Of a stretch of DNA of 64,000 nt, positions 12,803 through 24,200 are shown piece after piece. The notes beneath the pieces were generated by a model. It did not search any database and had not been told where the DNA came from. It saw nothing but the letters and a program-made list of their open reading frames with translations. Source of the DNA: Pyxicephalus adspersus (lineage: Eukaryota; Chordata; Amphibia; Anura; Pyxicephalidae); contig NC_092859.1 of the NCBI RefSeq assembly GCF_032062135.1, positions 90,952,843 to 91,016,842 on the forward strand, written 5' to 3'. How positions within the stretch are numbered: position 1 is the stretch's first letter; every line of letters begins with the position of its first letter. The position numbers were made by a program, and so were the translations under genes.

Positions 12803-13561
12803 TTCTCTACAGTTTAGTTATATACATTGTACAAATTTTATGTAAATTGCAAAGTATACCATGCTGCTGTTCTGTTGACACTGACACATGCCCTTAAGTT
12901 ACTTAATTGTAGGTTTTGTGCATTACCATTACAATTAGTTTTAGTGGCGTAATAAGAAAATAACTTATGGGAAAAACAATCACATGAGCAGGAAAGGACA
13001 TTTTTCTTGGGGTGTTGCCACGGTTACCATGTTCACCAGGAAGCAACGTTTGCCGTTTTAGACAATCAGATGGCTACAGATTGAAATGTAATTTTTTTAT
13101 TAACCTAAATGGCCTTATCCAATAAAGTTTTTTTTTAGTTTGTAGGTTCGTATTGCCAACAAGAAAAAAAATCACATTTCCTGAATCACTCAAACGGGGC
13201 CATTATTTACAAAATGGCTTGTGTGCCAATTCCATGTTTTATTGCTAGTGGAGTTTTTCCTCAAAGCTGAAGTTTTATCTGAATATATTTTGTCTGCCTA
13301 TCTGTTTTCATTACATTGCCTTATTTTAGACTCCGTGACATGATGTGCAATGCAGACAGATCATGGCTGGTGGCAGGGGCTGACAAGGTGCTGTACATAG
13401 CTTGCAGAAAACATCACATGACCCTGCCGCATGCAGATCGCCCTGGGTAATACTCAATTGTCATGCCAATCTTGAAATAGAAATACTGAAAGCCAATGGA
13501 AATCCAATGGACGCCCGTCAGCCAGGAAAAATTCTAACTTGTTAAAGCTTCTAATACACAC
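12803..13561. other. Intergenic, no gene recognised
   Basis: Non-coding sequence between an assembly gap and a foldback MITE. I saw no supported feature. Confidence 0.6.
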
Positions 13562-13774
13562 TGGGCCTAATTTACTAAAGATTGGTAAAGATAGACTTTT
13601 ATGAGTGAACCTTGGTGATCCAGCAAGTTAGGAGTGTATTTAGTCCAGGATTTAAAGCACTTGCCAAACAATAGCAAATGATTTTTAAGAAATCCATTCC
13701 AGGTTTGCTAGATCATCCATGTTCTCCCATGATAGTCTATCTTCTCCATTGTTGGAGATCTTTACTAAATAAGA
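13562..13774. mobile_element. Foldback MITE, copy C (diverged)
   Basis: It begins ggcctaatttactaaag and ends ttggagatctttactaaat, with partly degraded inverted arms (gtgatccagcaag / cttgctagatcatcc-like). It is the same family as the other copies but more diverged, so probably an older insertion. Confidence 0.7.
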
Positions 13775-14165
13775 CTGACTGTGAGTAGCTTATTGTGTTC
13801 AGGGAAATCAGTTTAACAGAGAAGCTTCATTGAGATGTATTTCTAATAGCCACAAATATTAAACATCTAATTTGTGGCACAATATATGCCATTGGAAAGT
13901 AGCAATGAAATCAGCACTGTGCTGTACATAGCCCGTTCAGAGAACAGAGCTGTGAGAGGGACCCTACAAAACACTACAGAGGGTACAGGGAAATACAAGA
14001 CCAGACACCCTTCACAAGGAAAGAGCAGCAATGACTTGACTTTATTACATTAAGTTTCTGCGTAAATTAAAGTATCCACATAATAAACTACTGCAAAGGT
14101 CCAGAAGATCTGGTACAGTGATGGTATTGTTCTTTTTCCTGCAAAGAGAATGCCCTGCCTTAACA
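13775..14165. other. Intergenic, no gene recognised
   Basis: Short single-copy-looking stretch between a MITE and an L1 tail. No feature seen. Confidence 0.6.
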
Positions 14166-15115
14166 TTTTGTTTTTTTAATACATTTTATTAAAATGTTTG
14201 AAAGAGAGAGAACTTGGACATACATTGGAGGACAATTTCTGCATTTGAAAAAATTTTTTAAATAACAAAGTATCACATCGCATTCCAAGACAATGTCACT
14301 AATATTGGCTAGAGTATTAGGAATCCAAATAGAAGTCTGTGACCTCATACCTACAGATCAACCAATTTATATATAAGAAAGATAAGAGAAGAAAAGAAAT
14401 ACAAAAGAAAAAGAACAAAGTGACACGGGGTAGGTAAATGACGGGGAAAATGGACAATTGCACGGTCCATATCGACACGGAGTGAAATACAATCATGTTT
14501 AAATAGGGATTTATTAATGTGGTTATTTAAATAGTTAACAGTCGCAAAAGAAGTCTTAAAAAAAATAAATTCTACCCATGGGGACCAAACCTAGTTAAAC
14601 CTGGACATGTTGTGAAACCACATTGGTCGTAGTTTTTATTACATAGAAACCATGACATTTTTTTTAACTTGAGTAATCCTGGGGATTTCTGACCACCAGG
14701 CTTTCTCCAGCACCAGCTGTGAAAAGAAATGTCAACAGTTTAAATTGTCAAGAAGTATATCTGGTTGTAAGTTGTATAGTGCTTCAGCGTTTTTTTTGGG
14801 AATGACTGTCCAAGCACTGTATACGCCAGTTGGTATACCCCTATCCAATATCTCTTAATCTTGGGGTGTTCCTCCCATATGTGTAGGCGAGTGCAAGCAG
14901 TGTGACACCAAGTACCAGTGCATTATTAATTTATAATTGATTTCAATAGCTGATGCATTTACACTACAATGGGCCACTGTGTTCAAGATTTGCAACCAAT
15001 CATCTTGATCCAACGTTAAACCAAAATCTTTTTCCCAATCGTGCACATACAGTAAGGGCAATGGTTTCTGTTTGATAAGTAGAAGATCATACATGGTTAA
15101 TATTTTGTTTTATTA
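14166..15115 (-). pseudogene. L1-type LINE 3' end, decayed ORF2 C-terminus
   Basis: On the minus strand, 15094-14855 encodes a peptide with the L1 ORF2 C-terminal pattern: WEKDFGLTLDQDDW, then NASAIEINYKLIMHWYLV, the conserved segment before the terminal cysteine-rich motif. The cysteine/HxWW segment expected next is missing or frameshifted. The frame resumes as EEHPKIKRYW near 14850 and runs on to about 14700. A non-coding 3' region follows, ending in an A-rich tail seen as the T-rich run near 14168-14176. The 5' side runs into an assembly gap, so the element may be longer. It is not functional as read. Confidence 0.78.
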
Positions 15116-16002
15116 NNNNNNNNNNNNNNNNNNNNNNNNNNNNNNNNNNNNNNNNNNNNNNNNNNNNNNNNNNNNNNNNNNNNNNNNNNNNNNNNNNNNN
15201 NNNNNNNNNNNNNNNNNNNNNNNNNNNNNNNNNNNNNNNNNNNNNNNNNNNNNNNNNNNNNNNNNNNNNNNNNNNNNNNNNNNNNNNNNNNNNNNNNNNN
15301 NNNNNNNNNNNNNNNNNNNNNNNNNNNNNNNNNNNNNNNNNNNNNNNNNNNNNNNNNNNNNNNNNNNNNNNNNNNNNNNNNNNNNNNNNNNNNNNNNNNN
15401 NNNNNNNNNNNNNNNNNNNNNNNNNNNNNNNNNNNNNNNNNNNNNNNNNNNNNNNNNNNNNNNNNNNNNNNNNNNNNNNNNNNNNNNNNNNNNNNNNNNN
15501 NNNNNNNNNNNNNNNNNNNNNNNNNNNNNNNNNNNNNNNNNNNNNNNNNNNNNNNNNNNNNNNNNNNNNNNNNNNNNNNNNNNNNNNNNNNNNNNNNNNN
15601 NNNNNNNNNNNNNNNNNNNNNNNNNNNNNNNNNNNNNNNNNNNNNNNNNNNNNNNNNNNNNNNNNNNNNNNNNNNNNNNNNNNNNNNNNNNNNNNNNNNN
15701 NNNNNNNNNNNNNNNNNNNNNNNNNNNNNNNNNNNNNNNNNNNNNNNNNNNNNNNNNNNNNNNNNNNNNNNNNNNNNNNNNNNNNNNNNNNNNNNNNNNN
15801 NNNNNNNNNNNNNNNNNNNNNNNNNNNNNNNNNNNNNNNNNNNNNNNNNNNNNNNNNNNNNNNNNNNNNNNNNNNNNNNNNNNNNNNNNNNNNNNNNNNN
15901 NNNNNNNNNNNNNNNNNNNNNNNNNNNNNNNNNNNNNNNNNNNNNNNNNNNNNNNNNNNNNNNNNNNNNNNNNNNNNNNNNNNNNNNNNNNNNNNNNNNN
16001 NN
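15116..16002. other. Assembly gap (887 N)
   Basis: A run of undetermined bases at the 5' side of the L1 fragment. Failure to assemble a repeat is a likely cause. Confidence 0.99.
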
Positions 16003-17373
16003 AATCCAAACCTTCCCTGAAACTAATTTGTCCCCATTCCGTATCTCCTGATTGACCCCACTGATTCAGACTATAACTATTCTTTGGAATCATCCAAGAT
16101 ATATTGCTGGTATATATGTCCAAAGAGCCTAAACAGATTGATATTTGACTGTAAGAAAATATTGCTTTAGATTATAGTTGTATGAAAATACAAGAGTATT
16201 TCCATACAAGTATAATACAAGAATAAGCATCAGGTACCCATCTGTGTGAGAGAAATAGGATTTACATAGTTTGTGTGAAAATAAAAAACAGAAAGTTCAT
16301 GACAATAAACAAACGATCTGTGTTACTGTGTAGTCTGAAAACATATATTGCCGGAGAATGAAGAAGATCAGACGAATATAGAAAATCTCCAAAGCATTTG
16401 GTTTCCATAGGAACACTAGAATGATAAAAATCCATATTTATAAATAATATGCACTAATTGTCACAAAAGCAGGTGTCCATCTTCAGTACTTCCTTTAATC
16501 TAAAAGGCTTACAGAGTCAATCTATAATGACCTGCAGCATTAATATAACATATGTCGCTAATGCTTATAAGCGGTAATCATGATTTTGATATATATCATG
16601 ACAAGCACACCAATTGCATAGGAAATGAAATGGAGAGGTACAAGTGAAGGGTAGCTACCAATAAACATAATTTACAAAAGGAATCTATATAAGGCATTCA
16701 TAATACAAATGTATATTACTCCTTTACTGTCTTTGGAAGGGCATAGTATTTGCTTCTAGGTTATCTACATAAAAATACGTAAATACAAAAAACCCCACAA
16801 AAATACATAAAAAATATTCTTTTAAAACAGGAATATGCAGCCTTAGAAATGAATGGATTCATTAAACTTACACTGAGATGCCTAAAGATCTACTGTGATA
16901 AGTTTTGTTTTAATTCAGGTTTTAAACTCAGCACAGGTAATGTTTGTGTAACACAACATGTGTGCTCCCAGTATTGCCTGTGGGTTGCAAATGTCCATGT
17001 ATTATAAAAACATACATAACTATTTTCAAATCACACATCTATGCAGGAGTCTTCAAATGTATGCTTTATAGTGCGTAAGGTCATGTGCACCCTTTATGCT
17101 GGGATCACACCAGTTGTGTTGACATTGGTTTTTTTTTATAGCACATCGATGTGAATTTTTTACCAGCAGGAATCAAAATACTTAATTTCCCTAACACACC
17201 GGGACATTCTGTAACATGTTGTGATATGTATGCAGTTTAAAAGCATAGATGTGAATGGATACTATTTTCAATCAATGAAAAGCACAATTCTGAATCTTTA
17301 CTGCACACAGCATCAGCTATACTTCTTTTCTAACCTTATGTGCTATGACCATGTAGAATCACATTCAAAGGTT
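16003..17373. other. Intergenic, no gene recognised
   Basis: AT-rich sequence. The first ~120 bp are open on the minus strand up to the gap, but the peptide (containing SLNQWGQSGDTEWGQ) is not one I can place. It may or may not belong to the LINE across the gap. Confidence 0.5.
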
Positions 17374-17708
17374 GGCGGCATGGAGGCACAAAGGTTAGCA
17401 CTCTGGCCTTTGCAGCGCTAGGTCCTGGGTTTGGATTTTGTCCAGGGCACTATCTGCCTGGAGTTTGCAGGTTCTCTACATGTTTGCGTGGGTTTTACCT
17501 GAGTATTCCCGTTTCCTCCCACTTGCTAAAAACATGAAGATAGGTTAATTGGTTTCCCCTCAAAATTGACCATATACTATGGTATTGATATATTACAATG
17601 GTAGGGACATTAGATAGTGAGCCCCTTTGAGGGACAGCTAGTGACAAGACCTTTGACTTTGAAGTGCTGCCTAAAATGTTGACGCTATATAAAATATAAT
17701 TATAATAG
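17374..17708 (+). repeat. tRNA-derived SINE (V-SINE-like)
   Basis: The head, ggcggcatggaggcacaaag followed by ggttagcactctggcctttg, is a decayed tRNA-like pol III promoter region, with a box-B-like stretch near ggtcctgggtttgga. Next comes the conserved central stretch found in V-SINEs (tggagtttgcaggttctc ... gcgtgggtttt ... gtttcctcccac). The tail (gacattagatagtgagcccc ... cgctatataaaa) is the LINE-like 3' end. The class is well known in fishes and amphibians. This copy is diverged and is inferred to be inactive. Confidence 0.85.
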
Positions 17709-18619
17709 TGCATTAACTTTAGCAGGGTTTTGAATCCCAACCTATTTTATAGACAGGTTTTTTATAGACACAACTGACCCGTTGCCAACCAAATCTTGAA
17801 AGTGAATCTGTTAGGAGAAAAGTAGGGTCTACCATTGCTGAGCTTAGAAAATGATAATGGCTCCTGAACATGGTCAGTGTGCATATGTTACAAAGTATTG
17901 AAGGGTCTTAGGGTAACCCAGAGTACACGTATCCAACGCCAGTCCTTGGGGGCCACATACAGACCACATTGTTCATATAAACAGTCATTTCTGAGTCTGT
18001 AAACCACACTTTACACGTTAATACGTCTACTCCTGTCTGTCCAGGAAACACTGAAAATGTAAGTGGATCCTGACCCTTGAGGACTGGAGTTGAACACTCC
18101 TGTTCTGAAACATAGCTGAAATAATGTGCAGGCACTGACACTTTTCTAGGCTCATTTGGTTCAATATGTTTGCTTTAAATAATATACAACACTTGTAGAA
18201 CTATAGATTAGCTGCACAGAAAAAGAATGGTGTTTTCAAGTAAAAAATGTCATCATGCATGCTTTATCACAAAACAATAGGAAAATGTAATATGAGGTCT
18301 GATATGGCTTTGTAAAAATGACATTAGTTAATGTGTAACAAGGTATAAATAAACATATGACATAAGACATATGTCTGGACCTCAACATTATTTCTGTGAC
18401 AGATGTGTCATAATAAATGTGTCTAAATGTAAAATTTGACAATTTTGTTAGAGAAATATTTAGATACAGTATGGATGGTGGGAAAAAAAAGTTTACTGTT
18501 GTACAAAGGACACCCTGCGTGACATGCCAGAAGGTGCTATTTTCCTAATTTTATTCTCCTCATGACACTACTATAAATTCACTTATGTATCAATGTAGTC
18601 ATTCTAAAGTCACATACAT
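17709..18619. other. Intergenic, no gene recognised
   Basis: No coding, RNA or repeat feature could be supported. Short chance frames only. Confidence 0.6.
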
Positions 18620-19870
18620 AGCTAAACTCAGGGATGCCCAAATGTACAATTTAATTATAGTCACAAACACAGCTAAGACATTTCTCCAAACTGTTAGTGG
18701 TTACATAGTTTGATCAGAGTCAAACTATTTCAGCCTTGGATCAGAATTTATAAATTACATTTAGTTTAGAATTTGAGAAATCTGAGTTCCTATCCAACAC
18801 TTGTCATTAACAGGTATAGTAGGGCTTAGCCAATCCAGCTGCTGTATGGTGAAACGTTTTTGTTGTCCAGTACCTGGATTGGGTGAGCTGTACCTTAGCT
18901 GTCATTGACAGCGCATAAAAAAAAAACATAACTCAGAATGTCAGAATCTAGTTCAATTTCCTGACTAATCTGAGGATTTAATCCAGATTTTACTGTTCCG
19001 GCACTCCCAACTGTCTTTGTTTTAGAGGCTATCCCTCTGTTCCTTTGTCATCCATAGCTGTCTCTCTTTGGGTGAATATACTCTATATAGCTATATTCAT
19101 ACCCAATGCATTTTTGTATATCCAATTTTTATAGTCTGCAAAATGTGGGTGTGGCAGGGCTATGTCAATTGCATACCCTTTAAAATGTCTTATTTTTATA
19201 CTATTTCCAAAAATTGGGTGGTATGGTTAAATTTGGGGATATCCAAATGTACAATATCCCTATAGTCACACATAGCTTAGCTAAGGGATGCCTATGTGTA
19301 CTGGTTCCCCACTGTCACACACATCTCAGGGATATCTACATGTACATTATCATTGTGGTCCCACACACAACTAAGCCTCACTTAGAATGTAAGCTCTTCT
19401 GGGCAGGGTCCTCTCCTCCTCCTGTGTCACTGTTTGTATCTGTCTGTCATTTGCTGCCTCTATTTAATGTACAGTGTAATATGTTAGTGTGTTATAAATA
19501 CTGTTTATTAATAATAATATTAATATGCCTAGCAATGCCCAGATGTGCAATTTCCATGTGATGCCACAAAGTTCAGGCATGTCTCAATGTACAAATTCCC
19601 TGAGATTACACACACAAGTAACCTCAGGTATGCCCAGATGCCCTATTTACCTGTAGTCACTTATGGCTCAGCTCAAGGATGCCTACATGGTAAATGTCCT
19701 TTTAGTCACCACATATAAAGGATGCTTAACTGTTCCCTGTAGTGACACCCAACCAGGCTCAGCAGTGCCTAAAGTGCAATGTCCCTGTAGTCACACTCAG
19801 CTAATCCAAGGGATGCCCAAACTCTCTATAGTTAGACACAGTTTAGTTCAGGAATGCCCTAACTCTACCC
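18620..19870 (+). repeat. Degenerate ~48-bp minisatellite upstream of NELL2
   Basis: A unit close to cagggatgcccaaatgtaca followed by atttccctgtagtcacacac and agctcagct recurs about eleven to twelve times with heavy divergence. The starts I could place are near 18630, 19236, 19282, 19326, 19528, 19573, 19624, 19673, 19718, 19760, 19808 and 19849. A stretch at 18690-19230 is unlike the unit, and a SINE/LINE tail splits the array at 19382-19528. The array ends about 550 bp before the NELL2 start codon. Confidence 0.7.
19382..19528 (+). repeat. SINE/LINE-type 3' tail inserted in the minisatellite
   Basis: The phrase agaatgtaagctcttctggg followed by cagggtcctctcctcctcct and a tail gttataaatactgtttatta plus an AAT-rich run match a common amphibian retroposon 3' end, related to the tail of the SINE at 17374. 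Only the tail is present, as expected for 5'-truncated retroposition. Confidence 0.65.
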
Positions 19871-20145
19871 ATAAAGTCCTGCATTGCCCACCCCCTGTCA
19901 ATCATAGGAGGACACAACCTGTAAGCACTCCTGCTGATCTGTGAGATGCAGCCTGCAGAATGCACTGATCAGCTCCTGGAAGCAGCAATTGTTCAGACCC
20001 TGATAAAGGAACAGACCAGCCTGTCCCTGTTCCCCTCCTCCAAATCCCTGGAGTAGCAATTAGAGTGCCCTGCTTCAGCATCTCTCATAGGGCTCAGGAA
20101 TATCCATTGTCTGTAACAGGTTCTGGCTATCTGCCTTGCTCCTCT

Positions 20146-20220
20146 ATGCTGCTTGATTTTTGCTGCGCTCCCTGCTCTGGATTAAAGTCGGGCTGTGTGT
20201 GCATTATTGGGTTAAACTAG
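20146..20220 (+). other. Upstream ORF 1 in NELL2 leader (24 codons)
   Basis: It starts atgctgctt and ends at a TAG (20218-20220), giving a 24-residue peptide rich in cysteine and leucine (MLLDFCCAPC at the start). It lies wholly upstream of the NELL2 start, so it could reduce initiation there if the transcript begins upstream of it. No homology is claimed. Confidence 0.35.
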
Positions 20221-20256
20221 TGTTCCTCCTCTCCTGGATCTGCCTGCTCAGGAATC

Positions 20257-20319
20257 ATGCGAGCTTTGGGGAATCCAAGTTGCTGGCTCATCTGCTGGCT
20301 GCTCCCTGTGTTGTGTTAG
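20257..20319 (+). other. Upstream ORF 2, signal-peptide-like (20 codons)
   Basis: It reads MRALGNPSCWLICWLLPVLC and then TAG. The peptide looks like a short signal sequence, with one basic residue and then a Trp/Leu/Cys-rich hydrophobic stretch, but it stops 94 bases before the NELL2 ATG and in another frame. It may be chance or a regulatory upstream ORF. Confidence 0.35.
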
Positions 20320-20378
20320 GAAGCAGCATCATCTTCATTGAGATCACCGGAGCTTCCCCAGAGCAGATAAGAGAGACT

Positions 20379-20387
20379 ATGGACTGA
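20379..20387 (+). other. Upstream ORF 3, minimal (Met-Asp-stop)
   Basis: The sequence atggactga, 25 bases before the NELL2 start codon, is a two-codon ORF. A start-proximal minimal uORF of this kind can stall or favour reinitiation. It is relevant only if the transcript starts upstream. Confidence 0.35.
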
Positions 20388-20412
20388 GTGCATCCACCTT
20401 ATATCCACCAAT

Positions 20413-20461
20413 ATGGAGTTAATTGTGGGCATCATCTGTGTTATTGCTTGTCTTAAACCAG
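20413..20461 (+). CDS. NELL2: NELL2 coding exon 1 (signal peptide)
   Basis: It encodes MELIVGIICVIACLKP plus the first base of codon 17 and ends at donor g/gtaagaa. The start has a good context (A at -3, G at +4). The short hydrophobic run fits a secretory signal peptide. Human NELL2 likewise begins with a short exon starting ME and ending in phase 1, which supports this start over the alternative at 20718. Confidence 0.8.
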
Positions 20462-21151
20462 GTAAGAAAAGCCTTCTTCTCTATTCTGCTTAGGGAGTCC
20501 TAAGTATGAGGTGTATTTCTATACATAGCACTGCATATCATTAGAAGGAAATGTAACACTAGAATTAGGAGCAAATATCTGCGAGATAAGTTCTTGGACC
20601 ACCAGTAAAGTAGGTCACCTTTTGGAGATGAGGTGTATTTTTGTTCTATATAAAGCTGCAGCATTTAACAGGTACTGAGAGCTTAGCTAAAACTGGGTGG
20701 TTTTCTCACTGTAGGCTATGCACAAACAATACATGTTAGTTTGGTGTGTAATTTGTGGATGTTGCTTTGTTGGGTCAGTTGCAGGATTTGGTGTGGACCC
20801 CTCCCTGCAGATTGACATCTTAGAAGACTTCCAGCTGGGGGAGGCAACCCCTGGAGTGCAGCAGGTTCAAGGACTTCACAACAGTAGCAGAGCCTACCTA
20901 TTCCAAGGTATTGTCACAACACAATGTTATGCACACTTCATCCTCTTTATCTGCACCTGGGGCTTCTCTGTCCCTGTTAATGTGTATGGCTTTGGCTGTC
21001 CTTTGTCCCTACAGAGTATGGAAATGTCTTTTTAATGATATTTTAACAATAAGGGAACTTCCCTTTTCATAAGAAAAATATCTGTTTCTAGGATGCAATA
21101 TTTTGCACTTTACAAAGTTGTGCTTCTACAGAAATAAACACACATTAAAAC

Positions 21152-21201
<50 letters not shown>

Positions 21202-24200
21202 AATACACACAGATTCAAAAAGTCTTGTCCTTTGTCAACGATTGCATTCACAATTTCCCAGGACCCATTTTATTCTTTTTAATGATTTCATCTTCCTAAT
21301 TTCTGATATGGAAAAATTTCATGCTTGCCAATTGTAACCGCTTCTTTTCCTTGACAAGGGAGTTAGTGCTTATGATAAATTCTTAATGATTGTTTTGAAC
21401 ATGAGCATTTAAAAGAAAGAGTTAAATGCACAATAAAGCATTTTTTTTGTTTGAATTATTTATATTCATTATCTGTGTTTTATATTAGATTTTTACATTT
21501 GTTTCCTTCTGTGAATATGTTAGAAAAGAAGACTCCGCAAAGCAACATTGTGTACCTGGAAATCATTTTAAATGCTGCCCGTTATGTACAAGGGCTGTAA
21601 TATGTGTTTGGTCAGCTTAAACCATGGTACTTTGAAATCTGGAACCATCTCTTCTATAATATACAGTAATCTACTATAATGATAATATTGCATCCTATAT
21701 TATACAGCCCATATTTGACAGCTTTATGTTCACTAACAATTGCTGCTAACTTTTCAATTAGATGATACATGATTCACATGAGCTGTGCAGCACAGATCAT
21801 CCACCTTAACTACAAGCTTTTCCCACTCAAGTGTCAGTGCTCTTTTGCAACCGCTTGCTTTTTACTGATTGATGGCCCCTTAATTAATGTACAGCAGGAC
21901 TGAGCCTGGCAGATGGTTGATTTGAGTCTGGGGAAGCAATGAATAATAAGGCACACTACCCTGATCAGGGAGATTAATGCTGCTGGGAACCTGTGACTTA
22001 TGGTAAAAACAAAATTGGTTTGTGAAAGTTGGATGGCTCTATTTCAGGTGCATGGATGAGAGATGGGGCGGTCAGGGACCACATCAGTTTTCCTATGGTG
22101 TTTGCTAATTACCTCATTTTAGATTGGGATTTGCATTTGTATTTTTACCTAAGAAAGAAAATGTCTCCCACATTTTTTGTTACTGTAGCTATGGAAAGGA
22201 CATTTCTAGCTCATAATATTTGGTTCTATAGGAGGCACTGATATGCAGGGAGTGAAACGCTTCCATTAGTTTACATATACTGAAATGGTATTGTGCAGTT
22301 GCTATGGGTATCTAGTTATTATGTAGCTCTTTGAAGTGTGTAATTGAAAAACAAAAGATATGTTTACCTGCTAAATACATTGTAAGGAACAATTTATAAT
22401 AAAAACGGTATTTGGAAATGCATCAAAAAGGTTTCTTTTTACCAAGAATACACTTTGGAAAATGTTATCCCTGTTGCAGACATACAATTAGAACCATGAC
22501 TTTTCAAATGGTATAATATTATAGTATAATATTACAATTATTTTTTTACCTGTGTGGCAGAAGCTGTTGTAATTAAACTTTCTAGACACTTATGTTTTGC
22601 ACATTATGCATTACGGGGGAAACGAAAAAAATGCCACATTTAATGTTTTACTTTTATTTAAAATATTTTTCATAAACATTCATTTCAGATGGTTTTTAAA
22701 TTAATAAAATCTATTGTTCTGCTCAGATTTGAAATCCAACAGTTGCATTTGTCTTCTGTTTGTCTTTGAAAGTGAGCGAAATAATTAGCAATACATGGGT
22801 CTTTTAAAGGGAACCCGCTTGTGACTGTAACTCAATATATTTCATGGCACAGATCCAGATTGGGGTGTCTAGGGTCCACCAACATATAACAATAGTTTGG
22901 CCTAAAATAATTATTTTGCATAAAACATTAATGGGCTATAGTCAGAAATGTATTTTCATATAGATAAAAGATGGCTGCATAATTATTATTTGTATATTTG
23001 CACCGGGATTACAGGGGCCAAGGCCATCCAGTTGGTATGGTAGATGTGAAAAGGACTGGCAAGCCTGAAAGCTACACATTTATAACCTTTGCTTTTAAGC
23101 TTGTTGACACCAGAGTGTTAAGCTATCAGCTCAGGGCCGATATTGGACGAGAATCTAGCGTGTGTACAGCGCCTGTCGTCCATCGTCCGAACGATCATCC
23201 TGGCGGATCCACAGACAATGAATGATTCCTAATGCAAGGGAAGAGGGAGAGCACGCAGCGGGGTGCCGCTCTGTCGTTCTCCCCCCTCCCCTCTCTATAA
23301 AGCAGAATGGTGCTGTATGTACAGCACTCGTTCAGGCATCGTGCAGTGCTTAGTCGTTGGAAAGGATTGTAAAGGATCCTTTCCAACCACAATAATTCCA
23401 CGTGTGTGATGTGTTAAATAAAGTTGTAATCATTAACATAATAGTAGTATGGTCCTTAACCAATATTTACATTTGCCACATCCAATGGTATCACAAAACT
23501 ATGCTATAAGACAATCCGTGCCAAATGTATGTATGTATTGTAGGAACTTAAAATGTAAAATATTGCTACCTTTATTCAAACAATTAATAAAATCCACATT
23601 GAAAACCCTATAAAAACTGTGCGCCATGGGAAAAGCACCTTTATAGTACAATGCATATTACACATCAACGTTTACCATTTGCACCATTTTGATTGGCTTA
23701 AACAGGGGGTTCAAACTCTCATTTAGATTCTGCAAGTAATATTACTATGGTTTATGGTTTGACTGAACTTCATTGACTTGATTGGCCAACTAAAGGGCCC
23801 ATGCAGCTGTGTATTGCATTTTGAAAAATAAAATGTATGTTCCTATACATGAAATTAAAAACCCATTTTTTTGACCCAACACACCATATTGCACAAAAGT
23901 GCTTTACCACATTTTTATCTGTAGTGCTTTGGTTAGGTTCATTTAGGGTGCCATTAAAAATGGCACCCCAGAGCACCAACACGTCTTGTTTGTTGCTGCA
24001 CACTGCATTTTTACAGTTTCTGCAATGCAACAGTGGGACCATCCCTATACAATTGTGTGAAGATTGACTTTATTTAATATTCTGACATTTACTTTCTATG
24101 CACATGATTGGCTAACTAAAGTTATTGTGTGAGTTTACTAAACATCCATCAGTAAATTCACAATAACACATCAGTGGGAGGAACCTCTGTTAAAAATATT

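Larger units (their letters stand above)
19880..20412 (+). promoter_or_regulatory. NELL2: NELL2 5' region: probable promoter and 5' leader
   Basis: Base composition becomes clearly richer in G and C from about 19870 up to the start codon at 20413, unlike the surrounding AT-rich DNA. This fits a first exon and core promoter. I found no convincing TATA box and cannot place the transcription start. Three short upstream ORFs lie within it (20146-20220, 20257-20319, 20379-20387). The leader could extend further upstream through unseen non-coding exons. Confidence 0.5.

Noticed and set aside
15072..16123. Very long open frames on both strands (over 300 codons)
   Set aside because: They consist of undetermined bases in an assembly gap. 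The same applies to frames across 12413-12802 and 55717-55991.
17374..17450. A functional tRNA gene
   Set aside because: The tRNA-like head is decayed and is joined to a SINE body and LINE-like tail, so it is a SINE and not a tRNA gene.
1..20412. Search for DBX2, the gene upstream of NELL2 in mammals
   Set aside because: No homeodomain-like reading frame or other DBX2 segment was seen. It is probably outside the window.
22225..22265. Possible second hammerhead motif (cactgatatgcagg...gtgaaacgc)
   Set aside because: The core ctganga is not met (ctgatat) and stem II does not pair properly.
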